Source: Candidatus Bathyarchaeota archaeon (lineage in GTDB: Archaea; Thermoproteota; Bathyarchaeia; Bathyarchaeales; Bathycorpusculaceae). From it: a stretch of DNA of 64,000 bases. The position numbers were made by a program, and so were the translations under genes. Location of the stretch: positions 186,001-250,000 of the forward strand of contig JAOZIA010000022.1 of NCBI GenBank assembly GCA_026014585.1. Direction: 5' to 3'. The stretch's first letter is position 1. Each line of letters starts with the position of its first letter. Below, in pieces: positions 34,274-41,114 of the stretch. The notes under the pieces were generated by a model. The model was not told the origin of the DNA, ran no database searches, and was given only the letters and a program-made list of their open reading frames with translations.

Positions 34274-34358
34274 GCTTAAAGGTTTTGTTTGAAGTTGGCT
34301 TAAAGTTTGTTGTATAAAACTTTTAAGTGTTGATCGTGCAAATATCTTATCAGTAACT

Positions 34359-34502
34359 ATGAAGAAACCGATAACCTTAGCAGTAATCACGGTATTATTG
34401 GCTTCATTATTAATTATTCCTGTTCATGCAGAAGGGGCTTTGGTGATTACTTCAGCAGGGCTTATAGCATACAAATTGAAAATTGTAAGGGTGAACTCAT
34501 GA
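34359..34502 (+). CDS. 47-residue signal-peptide or TM micro-protein
   Basis: ATG 34359 opens 47 codons: MKKPITLAVITVLLASLLII then PVHAEG, a lysine start, hydrophobic core and a signal-peptidase-like AxA-type end, then a short tail. Its TGA overlaps the next ATG (ATGA), so the two are coupled. Could be a small secreted or membrane toxin-like peptide; this is speculation. Confidence 0.5.
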   Translation: MKKPITLAVITVLLASLLIIPVHAEGALVITSAGLIAYKLKIVRVNS

Positions 34503-34762
34503 AAGAAATTGATTTTGAGACAGCTAAAGCAATACATGAAATAGGGAAAAAAACCGATAGAGCGGCACTGAAAATAATCAAAAAACTTGGGCTAAAGGAT
34601 AAGCAGGCCATTAGTGAAGATGAGTTACTAGTTGTGGTTAAGGTCTTTTACCCTGAGGATTATGCTTATAAAATGAATATTTTGTTAGAGAGTAAATATT
34701 TCAAAACCGTCTATTTTCTTGATTTGAAGGCCAAACGGGATGATTCTGAATTAATTTATTAA
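34499..34762 (+). CDS. Small helical protein coupled to the TM micro-protein
   Basis: 87 residues. Helical, charged (FETAKAIHEIGKKTDRAALK), with VVVKVFYPEDYAYKMNILLE. It may be an immunity or antitoxin-like partner of the upstream 47-residue peptide, given the 4-nt overlap. No family recognised. Confidence 0.45.
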   Translation: MKEIDFETAKAIHEIGKKTDRAALKIIKKLGLKDKQAISEDELLVVVKVFYPEDYAYKMNILLESKYFKTVYFLDLKAKRDDSELIY

Positions 34763-34860
34763 AAATTCCCAAGTTGAGACTACCTGCCGGCGGGATTTTC
34801 CGTTAGGCTTTCAGGGGGTTTTATGTAATTGTGATAAATTTGGCATCCTTGCAGGACTGC

Positions 34861-34910
34861 TTATTCTACTTTGCTGAACTCGTAAGCAGTGACTAGCTGT
34901 CGGGGGTTAA
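34861..34910 (-). pseudogene. Remnant of a second ASCH-domain gene (3' end only)
   Basis: The minus strand encodes LNPRQLVTAYEFSKVE before TAA 34861-34863, nearly the same as the end of the intact ASCH gene at 31.66 kb (WNPTQIVTAYEFCKV). DNA similarity covers about 40 nt. The rest of the gene is absent. The two ASCH ends flank the block 31.97-34.86 kb, as expected after an insertion or duplication. Confidence 0.6.
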
Positions 34911-34947
34911 GGCTAAAAATGGAATATCTTAACCCTTTTTAGTCGTG

Positions 34948-36915
34948 TTAAACTTGTTGCTCTTGAAGTCCGGTGTATTTTTGTAATATTTTGTCTACAA
35001 TCGTGCATAATTTTTGGCAAGTTAAGGTCTGGGCTCTAAAATCTTTGATTATCTCGCATACTGCATAGGGGTTTTCCATAACATAATTTGGTTTCCCTAA
35101 TTGTCTTTCTTGACAGTATTTAGCTATCCCTCTGTTAAAGTTGGGTTCGTTAATATCATCTCTAAATTGTTTTTCTAAATTTGTTTGTATACAGGAAAAA
35201 TCATCGGTAATCTTTGACGGATAATCTTCTGGTTGACAGCCAAAACTTCTGAGGATGTTGTGATTAGCGTTGATGCCTTCGGTTTTGTTTAAGTCAGAGT
35301 CCCAAACAGCGTACAGAGGTATTTTCAAGCTTTTGAATATTGATATGGCCTCTGTCATGCTGTCTTTCCCTGAGCATGGAATAACACAAATTCCTTTACT
35401 TTCCAAATTAATATTTCTTGTTAAGGCTTCACCAACTATAAGTGCCCTGTCCTTGATTCCTTCAACTAGAACAACTAAAACTGCAAAAAAGCCTTCATTA
35501 ACCCAGGGACTCATCAAAGAAATCAGCCTTTGCATTAATGCCGCTTGGGTAATTGAACCAGTACGTTCGTTCTTTGCAGTTTCAACTGCGCGTGCAATTT
35601 CTGATAAATCAGCAAAAGATATCTGAGTTTCAGCTGGTTTATTGCCTTCTCCTTTTTTTCTTTTGAAAATTCTCAGTTGATTAACTCTCTGAAAATCAAT
35701 TAAAAGGGGTGAATGGGTCGAATACGTTATTTGTATATTGGCTATTGCGCCTTCAATTCCTTTTTGAGATAATTGTAATAATGTTTGGGCGAAATGTCTT
35801 GTTCTGTCGGGATGTTGGTAAAGTTCAGGTTCTTCAATACCTATTATTAGACTCGGTGAAGTAGTTGAATCTGCTTCAGCGGACTCTGATTTTGAAGCAA
35901 TTTTAGCTTGTATAATTGCTAATTCTTGGAACATGGATAGAACAAAAGCACGTTGTAATCCGTTCCCGCAGCGGTCGACAGTATTTTGATACCCGCCCTC
36001 CTTTAAAGTGATAAATGCTCTTGGAAGATTAATGTGAACACCTGTTTCGTCATCGATCCATTGGATTCTAACCTCTGAATCTACGACAAAATTGTTTAAA
36101 TTTTTAGTTAAACTTCCCTCTAAACCTTTTAGCTCTTTATTGTTTTCGGGGTTAATTAGTTCTTTAAATCTTTTCTGTGTTTCACTTTGAAGTTTAATTA
36201 TTTCAGTATGAGTAGCAAGAGTACTTTTGACTACTAAGCCCATTAATTCCTCAAAAACAGTTCCCTTTTGTTCAGATGCCTCATCGCTCACTTCTTGAAC
36301 TGCAGGTATGAAAATAAACTTTGTATATTTTTCCAACCGGTGTTTTCCTACGTTTTGAAAACCAAAGAATTGGTCGTCTGCTCTAACAGGCTTACATTTT
36401 ACTTTGTTTGCTGATTCCCATTCTTGTAAAACTGCTATTGCGCTGCCTTCGTTGGAATATTCTGGAAAAGTCGTGTACTCTTCTTTTTCTCTGATTTTTT
36501 TATACTCTTTTCGCATTTCTTGCCCTGAAGATTTTCTGAAAGCTTCAAAGTCAGGATTCTCATAACTTGTTCCATAGTACTTTTGAATTGGTTTGAATTC
36601 AGAATAAGCGATTGTCTTTTCTACAACCAATTGGTCACCATTAACGTAATGTTCAAATAGCTTCTTTTCTTGAGTTGAAAGATTGCTAAATTCGACAATT
36701 ATTGAAATGGGTTCATTAGTGTTATTGCAATAGTAATCTTCTTTTCTTATTGAAATGCTTGTTTTATAAAACAAGCCTAAAATATTTAGCAAACAAGACT
36801 TACCCACACCATTTCTGCCAACTAAAACTGTTAAATCATCAAAAGGAATGGTGACATCTTTTAAGCACCTGTAATTTTTAACAGAAATGTTCTTTATTTT
36901 CATACAATAACACAT
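34948..36915 (-). CDS. OLD-family ATP-dependent nuclease (AAA ATPase plus TOPRIM)
   Basis: 655 residues. N-terminal SMC/ABC-like ATPase with NYRCLKDVTIPFDDLTVLVG and Walker A GRNGVGKS (about residues 33-40). The signature/Walker B region contains LIIGIEEPELYQHPDRTRHF, then ITYSTHSPLLIDF (H-loop). The C-terminal TOPRIM domain has VLVVLVEGIKDRALIVGEAL, GKDSMTEAI and YAVWDSDLN with the metal-binding E and DxD. OLD nucleases act in anti-phage defence (P2 Old, GajA). It is divergent from a nuclease-like gene, a possible partner. Confidence 0.88.
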   Translation of the reverse strand: MCYCMKIKNISVKNYRCLKDVTIPFDDLTVLVGRNGVGKSCLLNILGLFYKTSISIRKEDYYCNNTNEPISIIVEFSNLSTQEKKLFEHYVNGDQLVVEKTIAYSEFKPIQKYYGTSYENPDFEAFRKSSGQEMRKEYKKIREKEEYTTFPEYSNEGSAIAVLQEWESANKVKCKPVRADDQFFGFQNVGKHRLEKYTKFIFIPAVQEVSDEASEQKGTVFEELMGLVVKSTLATHTEIIKLQSETQKRFKELINPENNKELKGLEGSLTKNLNNFVVDSEVRIQWIDDETGVHINLPRAFITLKEGGYQNTVDRCGNGLQRAFVLSMFQELAIIQAKIASKSESAEADSTTSPSLIIGIEEPELYQHPDRTRHFAQTLLQLSQKGIEGAIANIQITYSTHSPLLIDFQRVNQLRIFKRKKGEGNKPAETQISFADLSEIARAVETAKNERTGSITQAALMQRLISLMSPWVNEGFFAVLVVLVEGIKDRALIVGEALTRNINLESKGICVIPCSGKDSMTEAISIFKSLKIPLYAVWDSDLNKTEGINANHNILRSFGCQPEDYPSKITDDFSCIQTNLEKQFRDDINEPNFNRGIAKYCQERQLGKPNYVMENPYAVCEIIKDFRAQTLTCQKLCTIVDKILQKYTGLQEQQV

Positions 36916-37026
36916 TCTTCAAATGAGTTGGTGCTTATTTATTGCAGTAAAGTTTTAAGCTTTTCCATTAAATATGTGTTGTAAGTTTAACATGATTCTC
37001 TTTTTGATATTGCTGCGAGTGTTTAA
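36916..37026. promoter_or_regulatory. Divergent promoter region between OLD and nuclease genes
   Basis: 111 nt A/T-rich sequence between the OLD gene (minus) and the 45-residue ORF (plus). TTTGATATTGC near 37000 may serve the plus strand. The arrangement would allow coordinated control of the divergent pair. Confidence 0.35.
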
Positions 37027-37164
37027 GTGAAAAAACCTAAATACCAAATTAGCCGTAAAAGGTTTGATGAATCCCAAAATCAAAAATGTCCTATCTGGGT
37101 TAATGGATTTAGTTCAGTCATAGTAGTAAAGCCAAAAAAGGGGAAATTCGATAGAGGAATTTAG
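37027..37164 (+). CDS. 45-residue micro-protein upstream of nuclease
   Basis: GTG 37027 opens 45 codons (MKKPKYQISRKRFDESQNQK and so on) ending 2 nt before the nuclease ATG. Basic and lysine-rich. It could be a coupled regulator or antitoxin-like peptide. Support is the tight spacing and clean reading frame only. Confidence 0.45.
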   Translation: MKKPKYQISRKRFDESQNQKCPIWVNGFSSVIVVKPKKGKFDRGI

Positions 37165-37166
37165 TT

Positions 37167-37778
37167 ATGACAATATCAGAAAAGGAATTGTACGGAAATG
37201 TTATTAATACTATGAAGGGAGTTTTTGACCTGAATTATCTGGAAAATCCTAAAACTATGATTGACGGTCGCCAAAACATACCTCCTGAATGGGTTACAAA
37301 CCCAAACTTAGAAGATACTCATGATACTCATGCTAAATTATCAGAGGAAATAAAGTCTCATTTTGACATAATAATGTTCGGAAAACTGTATGGCTCAGAC
37401 ATTCGACCAGATATTATGGGATATGTAATTAAAAAAGAGGGAACTAAACCCGAACTTATTATCGTTGAGGTAAAAAAAGATGATATTGCACTACTGGATG
37501 TCATGCAAGCAAGACTATATGAATTATTTTTCAAATCAAAGTTTACATTTTTATTATCGCCAATGGGGATAACAAGAGAAAAAATGGAAGCTATAATGTT
37601 GCATGATAATCTCCTTAGAGGTAATGTAATAATTGGAAGCTGTGGTGATGAAGGAAAAAACTTTACTATTGACCCAAAGCTGAAAGACAAATTGCCAAAA
37701 GAGTTAAAGAAATTTCAGAAGTTTTGTAGATTAGCACCCGATATGCAACAGTGGAAAAAATTGTGGTCGTCACCCTAA
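37167..37778 (+). CDS. PD-(D/E)XK-like nuclease
   Basis: 203 residues. The core DIRPDIMGYVIKKEG followed by KPELIIVEVKKDDIALLDVM (about residues 78-112) carries the D ... E-x-K catalytic pattern of restriction-endonuclease-like folds, with a following Q-like helix (MQARLYELFFKSKFTFLL). It probably cuts DNA. Together with the divergent OLD ATPase-TOPRIM gene it could form a two-component defence unit; this pairing is inference. Confidence 0.65.
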   Translation: MTISEKELYGNVINTMKGVFDLNYLENPKTMIDGRQNIPPEWVTNPNLEDTHDTHAKLSEEIKSHFDIIMFGKLYGSDIRPDIMGYVIKKEGTKPELIIVEVKKDDIALLDVMQARLYELFFKSKFTFLLSPMGITREKMEAIMLHDNLLRGNVIIGSCGDEGKNFTIDPKLKDKLPKELKKFQKFCRLAPDMQQWKKLWSSP

Positions 37779-37832
37779 AATGCACCAGAACCCAAAAAGA
37801 TCTATTTAAGAGAGTTATAGTTTTGGCAGTTT

Positions 37833-39269
37833 TTATTGGCTCCAAAATAGGTATACTTTTGTTTGTAGGAGAATGGTGGCTATTTTTATGAGTTTGGCTA
37901 ACTTTTCTATGTTTGCTTTTTCAAGTTCTTCTGGATAGTTGTTTGTTGGTTCTCCTTTTTTGTGGCGTATGGCGCCAAGTGCTTCTCTGAACATTGGATG
38001 GCCGTTGTGCACGAAAACTGCTCTTAGCTCGGTTAATTGGCTGGTGCTTAAGCTTTGAAGTTTTCCGATTACATAACGTTGGCTGCCTAGAAAACGCAGG
38101 TCCAGCCCTAATTTTTCCAGTTCTGCTGTTACGTTGGTGGCTGCTTTGGGTGGTTCTTTAACGAGAATTTTTTTCATGCCTGCGTGTTCTGCGAATGGGT
38201 TGTATTTGGGCATGACTGCTATCATTTCAACGTGGGGCGTGCCTGCCAGCGGTAGAGAATCTCTGATTAGTTTTTCGCCTAGTCCAATGGTTCTGTATTT
38301 TGGGTGCACTACGATTCTGCTGATTATGCTTAGTTTTTGGTTGAGTTCTTTTAGGTCCATTTTTGGCAGCACCAAGCTTCTGCCTGCGCATTGGGGGAAT
38401 GGGTAGCAGTAGACTATGACGGCGCAGAGTTCGTCTTTGCGGCGTATGCAAAAGATGGCGCGTCTGGCGCTGGTGTTGTGGCTGCGGTAGTGGAAGTTGC
38501 TTAGTTTTTGCCAGTCTTCCAGGGCGCCGCGTTCAACTTTCATTTCTTTAATTAGGCTGCATTCTGCTGCAGGTGTGTTGGGGTAATATTTTATGTCGAT
38601 TTCTTCGCCGAAGCGTTTGCGCACAAGCACTGAGGGTGATAGATCCGCGGTTAGGTCGTCGTGTGTGGTTGCTACAATGACGGCTTTTCCTTGTTGCCTT
38701 GCGAGTTTTTGCAGGTTGTAGGCTACTATTTTGGCTGTGTCTCGGTCAAGGGTTGCTGCGAACTCATCTGCAATCAGCCATTGTTTTTTGCTCTCCAAAA
38801 ACTTGGCCAGCCGATAACGGAAGCGTTGGCCATCGCTCAGTTGACTATATTTGCGCAAAAATAAGAAGGCGTCGTTTAAGCCAACTTTGCTTAACAGTTC
38901 TATTGCTTGCTCGATAGTGTCGCCGACTGTTTCAATTATTGGTTTTTCGGGGTCAATTTTTACTTCTGACATTTCTAGGGCTTCGGTTCCCAGGTCTGCC
39001 CTGATGCCGCGGAGTAGAACGCTTTTTCCGCTGCCGCTATCTCCGGTGATGTACACGATATCTTGAGGTTTTATGTGGAGTTCAGCGTTTAGAACTGGGA
39101 ATTTTTGGGCGTCGTCAATGCCTAAGCCGAATGCTTCTGCAATTTCTATGGTGCGCTCGGTTACTTGGGCACGGGTTTCATATTCTACACAAAATTTGAA
39201 GCGATTATTTTTCTTATCGTAAGTTCTTCTGAACTTGTATATTTTGATTGATTCTGGTCTATTGCGCAT
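37833..39269 (-). CDS. ABC ATPase fused to GNAT acetyltransferase (COG2401-like)
   Basis: 478 residues. The N-terminal half is a soluble ABC ATPase: Walker A ITGDSGSGKSVLLRG (about 93-107), signature YSQLSDGQRFRYRLAKFLES (near 160), Walker B WLIADEFAATLD and H-loop VIVATTHDDL. The C-terminal half is a GNAT domain with ISRIVVHPKYRTIGLGEKLI (acetyl-CoA loop Q/R-x-x-G-x-G/A variant). This fusion is known in archaeal and bacterial mobile elements, but its role is unknown. It has an AbrB-like gene just upstream in the same operon. Confidence 0.85.
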   Translation of the reverse strand: MRNRPESIKIYKFRRTYDKKNNRFKFCVEYETRAQVTERTIEIAEAFGLGIDDAQKFPVLNAELHIKPQDIVYITGDSGSGKSVLLRGIRADLGTEALEMSEVKIDPEKPIIETVGDTIEQAIELLSKVGLNDAFLFLRKYSQLSDGQRFRYRLAKFLESKKQWLIADEFAATLDRDTAKIVAYNLQKLARQQGKAVIVATTHDDLTADLSPSVLVRKRFGEEIDIKYYPNTPAAECSLIKEMKVERGALEDWQKLSNFHYRSHNTSARRAIFCIRRKDELCAVIVYCYPFPQCAGRSLVLPKMDLKELNQKLSIISRIVVHPKYRTIGLGEKLIRDSLPLAGTPHVEMIAVMPKYNPFAEHAGMKKILVKEPPKAATNVTAELEKLGLDLRFLGSQRYVIGKLQSLSTSQLTELRAVFVHNGHPMFREALGAIRHKKGEPTNNYPEELEKANIEKLAKLIKIATILLQTKVYLFWSQ

Positions 39270-39281
39270 TTATTGTCATAG

Positions 39282-39443
39282 CTATTCGACCTTTTCAACG
39301 CTAAGAGTTTTTTGATTTTGGCTTTGCTTGTTTTCTAGTAGTAGTTGGTCCCCTTTGCGCCAGCCTAGTATTTTGAGTTGTTCTTTTGGTATGGTTAACA
39401 TTAGGCTGTTTCCTTGTTTTCGGAGTTTTACTATTGTTTTGAT
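39282..39443 (-). CDS. AbrB/MazE-like DNA-binding protein without canonical start
   Basis: The minus strand encodes IKTIVKLRKQGNSLMLTIPK and EQLKILGWRKGDQLLLEN, a textbook AbrB/SpoVT swapped-hairpin domain, ending 12 nt before the ABC-GNAT start. The frame is closed by TGA at 39450-39452 and holds no ATG, GTG or TTG before this core. Either ATC 39443 or a nearby codon starts translation, or one base has been gained or lost after the in-phase-shifted GTG AAC AAG just upstream, making a pseudogene. A TATA box (CTTATATGG, near 39491-39499 on the minus strand) precedes it. Confidence 0.55.
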   Translation of the reverse strand: MKTIVKLRKQGNSLMLTIPKEQLKILGWRKGDQLLLENKQSQNQKTLSVEKVE

Positions 39444-39508
39444 GCTTGTTCACGCCTAGCGGTTGATAGTTTGTAATTCCTTGGAAGTCCATATAAGGTT
39501 AGGTGAAT

Positions 39509-39534
39509 ACAAGTAATTACAAGTAATTACTTGT
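39509..39534. promoter_or_regulatory. Operator-like palindrome with repeated half-site
   Basis: ACAAGTAATTACTTGT (39519-39534) is a perfect 16-bp palindrome, preceded by a direct copy of its half ACAAGTAATT at 39509-39518. It lies between the minus-strand AbrB/ABC-GNAT operon and the plus-strand 39.6 kb gene. A natural site for a dimeric or cooperative regulator. Confidence 0.6.
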
Positions 39535-39626
39535 AAGGCTGAGCGTATTTTTGTCGAACATGTCCATTAAAAACTTTGAATAGCCAAAATTATTTATTTT
39601 AATAAAGGTAGCTCTCACGCAAGAGA

Positions 39627-39821
39627 GTGAGCGGTAAATTGCTAGAAAAGTCTGATGTGCGCGGTTGGGATGATTGTCTTGATTTAGTTTTAAGTATCTT
39701 AAGTGAAGCAAAAACCCTTGAAGAAGTGCGGAGTGGAGTTGAATGTTTACAAATTTTGGTCAAGGGTGAGAAGTTGGAACTTCTTAAGAGCGAGCTTGGT
39801 GTTATTGGAGCGCTTTTTTAG
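39627..39821 (+). CDS. Small helical hypothetical protein
   Basis: 64 residues from GTG (SGKLLEKSDVRGWDDCLDLV, ILVKGEKLELLKSELG). A TATA-like ATTATTTATTTTAAT (39586-39602) lies upstream. Its end overlaps the convergent winged-helix gene by 20 nt. Not recognised. Confidence 0.45.
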   Translation: MSGKLLEKSDVRGWDDCLDLVLSILSEAKTLEEVRSGVECLQILVKGEKLELLKSELGVIGALF

Positions 39822-40092
39822 CTTCGCGCTCACTCTTTGCTTCCAGAACTTGTTTGACTTCCATTAGTTTTTTGGCTATTGTTTTCCCATCACCGGTTAG
39901 CTGTATGTATCGGGTGTATGGGGGGCGTCTTTCTTCGTCAATTAATTCTAATTCTGATAGTATGTTTAGTGCATGGTAGAATGTGCTTTTTGCGACGTTT
40001 ATTTTTATGTCGGCTATTTTGCTTTTGCCCTTTTCGTAGAGGAATAATAGAAGTTGGATTGTTCCTTTGTTTTCTAATTCTTTGATTGACGT
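39802..40092 (-). CDS. Winged-helix regulator with apparent ACG start
   Basis: 96 residues on the minus strand. SIKELENKGTIQLLLFLYEK, SKIADIKINVAKSTFYHALN, then ILSELELIDEERRPPYTRYI and QLTGDGKTIAKKL form a complete ArsR/MarR-like winged helix. No ATG, GTG or TTG occurs before or in the conserved domain; an ACG at 40092 follows GGAGGG by 10 nt. A scan for canonical starts misses this gene. It is divergent from the AbrB-like gene at 40.2 kb across an inverted repeat, which suggests it controls the switch region. Confidence 0.65.
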   Translation of the reverse strand, partial: TSIKELENKGTIQLLLFLYEKGKSKIADIKINVAKSTFYHALNILSELELIDEERRPPYTRYIQLTGDGKTIAKKLMEVKQVLEAKSEREAKKALQ

Positions 40093-40133
40093 TTTGTTGT
40101 TTCCCTCCTTTGGGTTACTTGTTTACATTTCAG

Positions 40134-40194
40134 ATTCCAGATTATGGGAAAGTTTTATAAATAATTTATGATATTACAATCCAGAATCTGGAAT
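40134..40194. promoter_or_regulatory. Divergent promoter with 10-bp inverted repeats
   Basis: ATTCCAGATT (40134-40143) and its reverse complement AATCTGGAAT (40185-40194) flank a TATA-like TTTTATAAATAATTT (40153-40167). The right arm overlaps a near-palindrome CCAGAATCTGG (40181-40191). The arrangement is that of an operator pair around a promoter, probably bound by the winged-helix or AbrB-like protein encoded alongside. Confidence 0.55.
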
Positions 40195-40212
40195 ATGGAA
40201 TGTGGGGTTCGG

Positions 40213-40392
40213 ATGAAAGAAGAAATAATTGGAGCAGTCAACCCAATTCTGCAAGGAAGTCAGCAATACAACAGTTTGTATGTGCTAATACCTAGTAAGT
40301 TGAGAGAGAAAAAAGGAATTACCGAGCAGACTTCATTCGCCGTTATTGAAGCTGAAAACGGTGATATAATCTATCGCAAACAGGGGGATTAA
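40213..40392 (+). CDS. AbrB-like small regulator
   Basis: 59 residues from ATG 40213 (MKEEIIGAVNPILQGSQQYN, then SLYVLIPSKLREKKGI). 'S..v.IP..lr...gi......' fits the AbrB/SpoVT fold. An upstream ATG at 40168 is unlikely since it lies at the TATA box and before the expected transcription start. It is coupled to the ribbon-helix-helix gene. Confidence 0.55.
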   Translation: MKEEIIGAVNPILQGSQQYNSLYVLIPSKLREKKGITEQTSFAVIEAENGDIIYRKQGD

Positions 40393-40556
40393 CGCTGAAC
40401 AATAAAGACTGCGTTGATGTGATTGTTCGCAATGTTCCAAAACGGCTTCTTGATGATTTTGACCGCAAAGTTGTTGAAAAATCATATCCAGGTGGTCGCG
40501 CGGAAGCTATCCGTGATTATATGAGAAAAGCAATCCAAGAGCACAAACCGCTCTAA
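40392..40556 (+). CDS. Ribbon-helix-helix protein with non-canonical start (ACG or CTG)
   Basis: 54-55 residues. CVDVIVRNVPKRLLDDFDRK followed by GGRAEAIRDYMRKAIQEHK is a ribbon-helix-helix (CopG/Arc-like) domain, the strand and two helices complete. The frame has no ATG, GTG or TTG before the domain. ACG 40392 overlaps the previous stop (TAACG, like the common TAATG), and CTG 40395 lies 7 nt after GGGGG. Either could start it. DNA-binding regulator, probably an autorepressor of its operon. Confidence 0.65.
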   Translation, partial: TLNNKDCVDVIVRNVPKRLLDDFDRKVVEKSYPGGRAEAIRDYMRKAIQEHKPL

Positions 40557-40571
40557 CAGCAGGTTTTTGAT

Positions 40572-40787
40572 ATGCGTAAGAAAAATTTTGCTGCAGGCGC
40601 TTGGTGTCCAATTTGTCATTCTAAACTTGACGCTGCGTGTAGGTGTCAGGTGCATGGTGTTATGCGGGCTGCTTTGCCCTTTGATCCAACCGTCGACGGC
40701 TCGGCTTCGCTAGTGACTGCTGATTTGCGGTCTGGCGCGTTGGTTACTCAGGGTGTTGCTGAGGCTTCTTTTGCGGAGGCTATCTGA
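40572..40787 (+). CDS. Small zinc-finger proviral protein
   Basis: 71 residues. CPICHSKLDAACRCQVHG (about 12-29) holds a C-x2-C ... C-x-C zinc-ribbon-like knuckle. The remainder is low in structure. Its TGA overlaps the next ATG (TGATG). First of a row of cysteine-rich small genes before the integrase. Confidence 0.55.
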   Translation: MRKKNFAAGAWCPICHSKLDAACRCQVHGVMRAALPFDPTVDGSASLVTADLRSGALVTQGVAEASFAEAI

Positions 40788-40903
40788 TGGGTCGCAGTGA
40801 GATTGACGAGCCAGGAGCGGAACGGAGTTTTAGGGCGTTGCAGGCAGCCCAGGTTTCGGAACGTTTTGAGATTCCGCAGGTTTTCAAAAAAAAGGAGGCT
40901 TGA
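40787..40903 (+). CDS. 38-residue micro-protein
   Basis: ATG 40787 overlaps the previous stop (TGATG) and opens 38 codons (MGRSEIDEPGAERSFRALQA and so on) ending TGA 40901-40903, whose GGAGG just upstream serves the next gene. The tight coupling on both sides supports translation. Not recognised. Confidence 0.5.
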   Translation: MGRSEIDEPGAERSFRALQAAQVSERFEIPQVFKKKEA

Positions 40904-40907
40904 TTAG

Positions 40908-41114
40908 TTGGCTCAGTGGGGTTCGCCTAAAATTATGTTTGGCCATCCAGGGAAGCATCGTTGGATGCGCAAAGTTGTTGTGCCTACTTCTGGAAAAGGT
41001 AAACAGGTGCGTGCTCGTCGGGTAACTTTGGCGGATAAGCCAGAGTCAGATGATTATTGTTATTGGTGCCGGTTGTCTCGGCTTGAAGTTGAGGGGGTTG
41101 CTGCATTTGTCTAA
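40908..41114 (+). CDS. Small basic proviral protein
   Basis: 68 residues from TTG after GGAGG. Basic (HRWMRKVVVPTSGKGKQVRA) with CYWCRL near the C-terminus, half of a zinc site. Overlaps the start of the next gene. Possibly nucleic-acid-binding. Confidence 0.5.
   Translation: MAQWGSPKIMFGHPGKHRWMRKVVVPTSGKGKQVRARRVTLADKPESDDYCYWCRLSRLEVEGVAAFV

Noticed and set aside
39301-39492. 63-codon minus-strand frame from ATG 39492
   Set aside because: The ATG lies inside the TATA box of the AbrB/ABC-GNAT operon, and the overlapping phase encodes a true AbrB-like domain.
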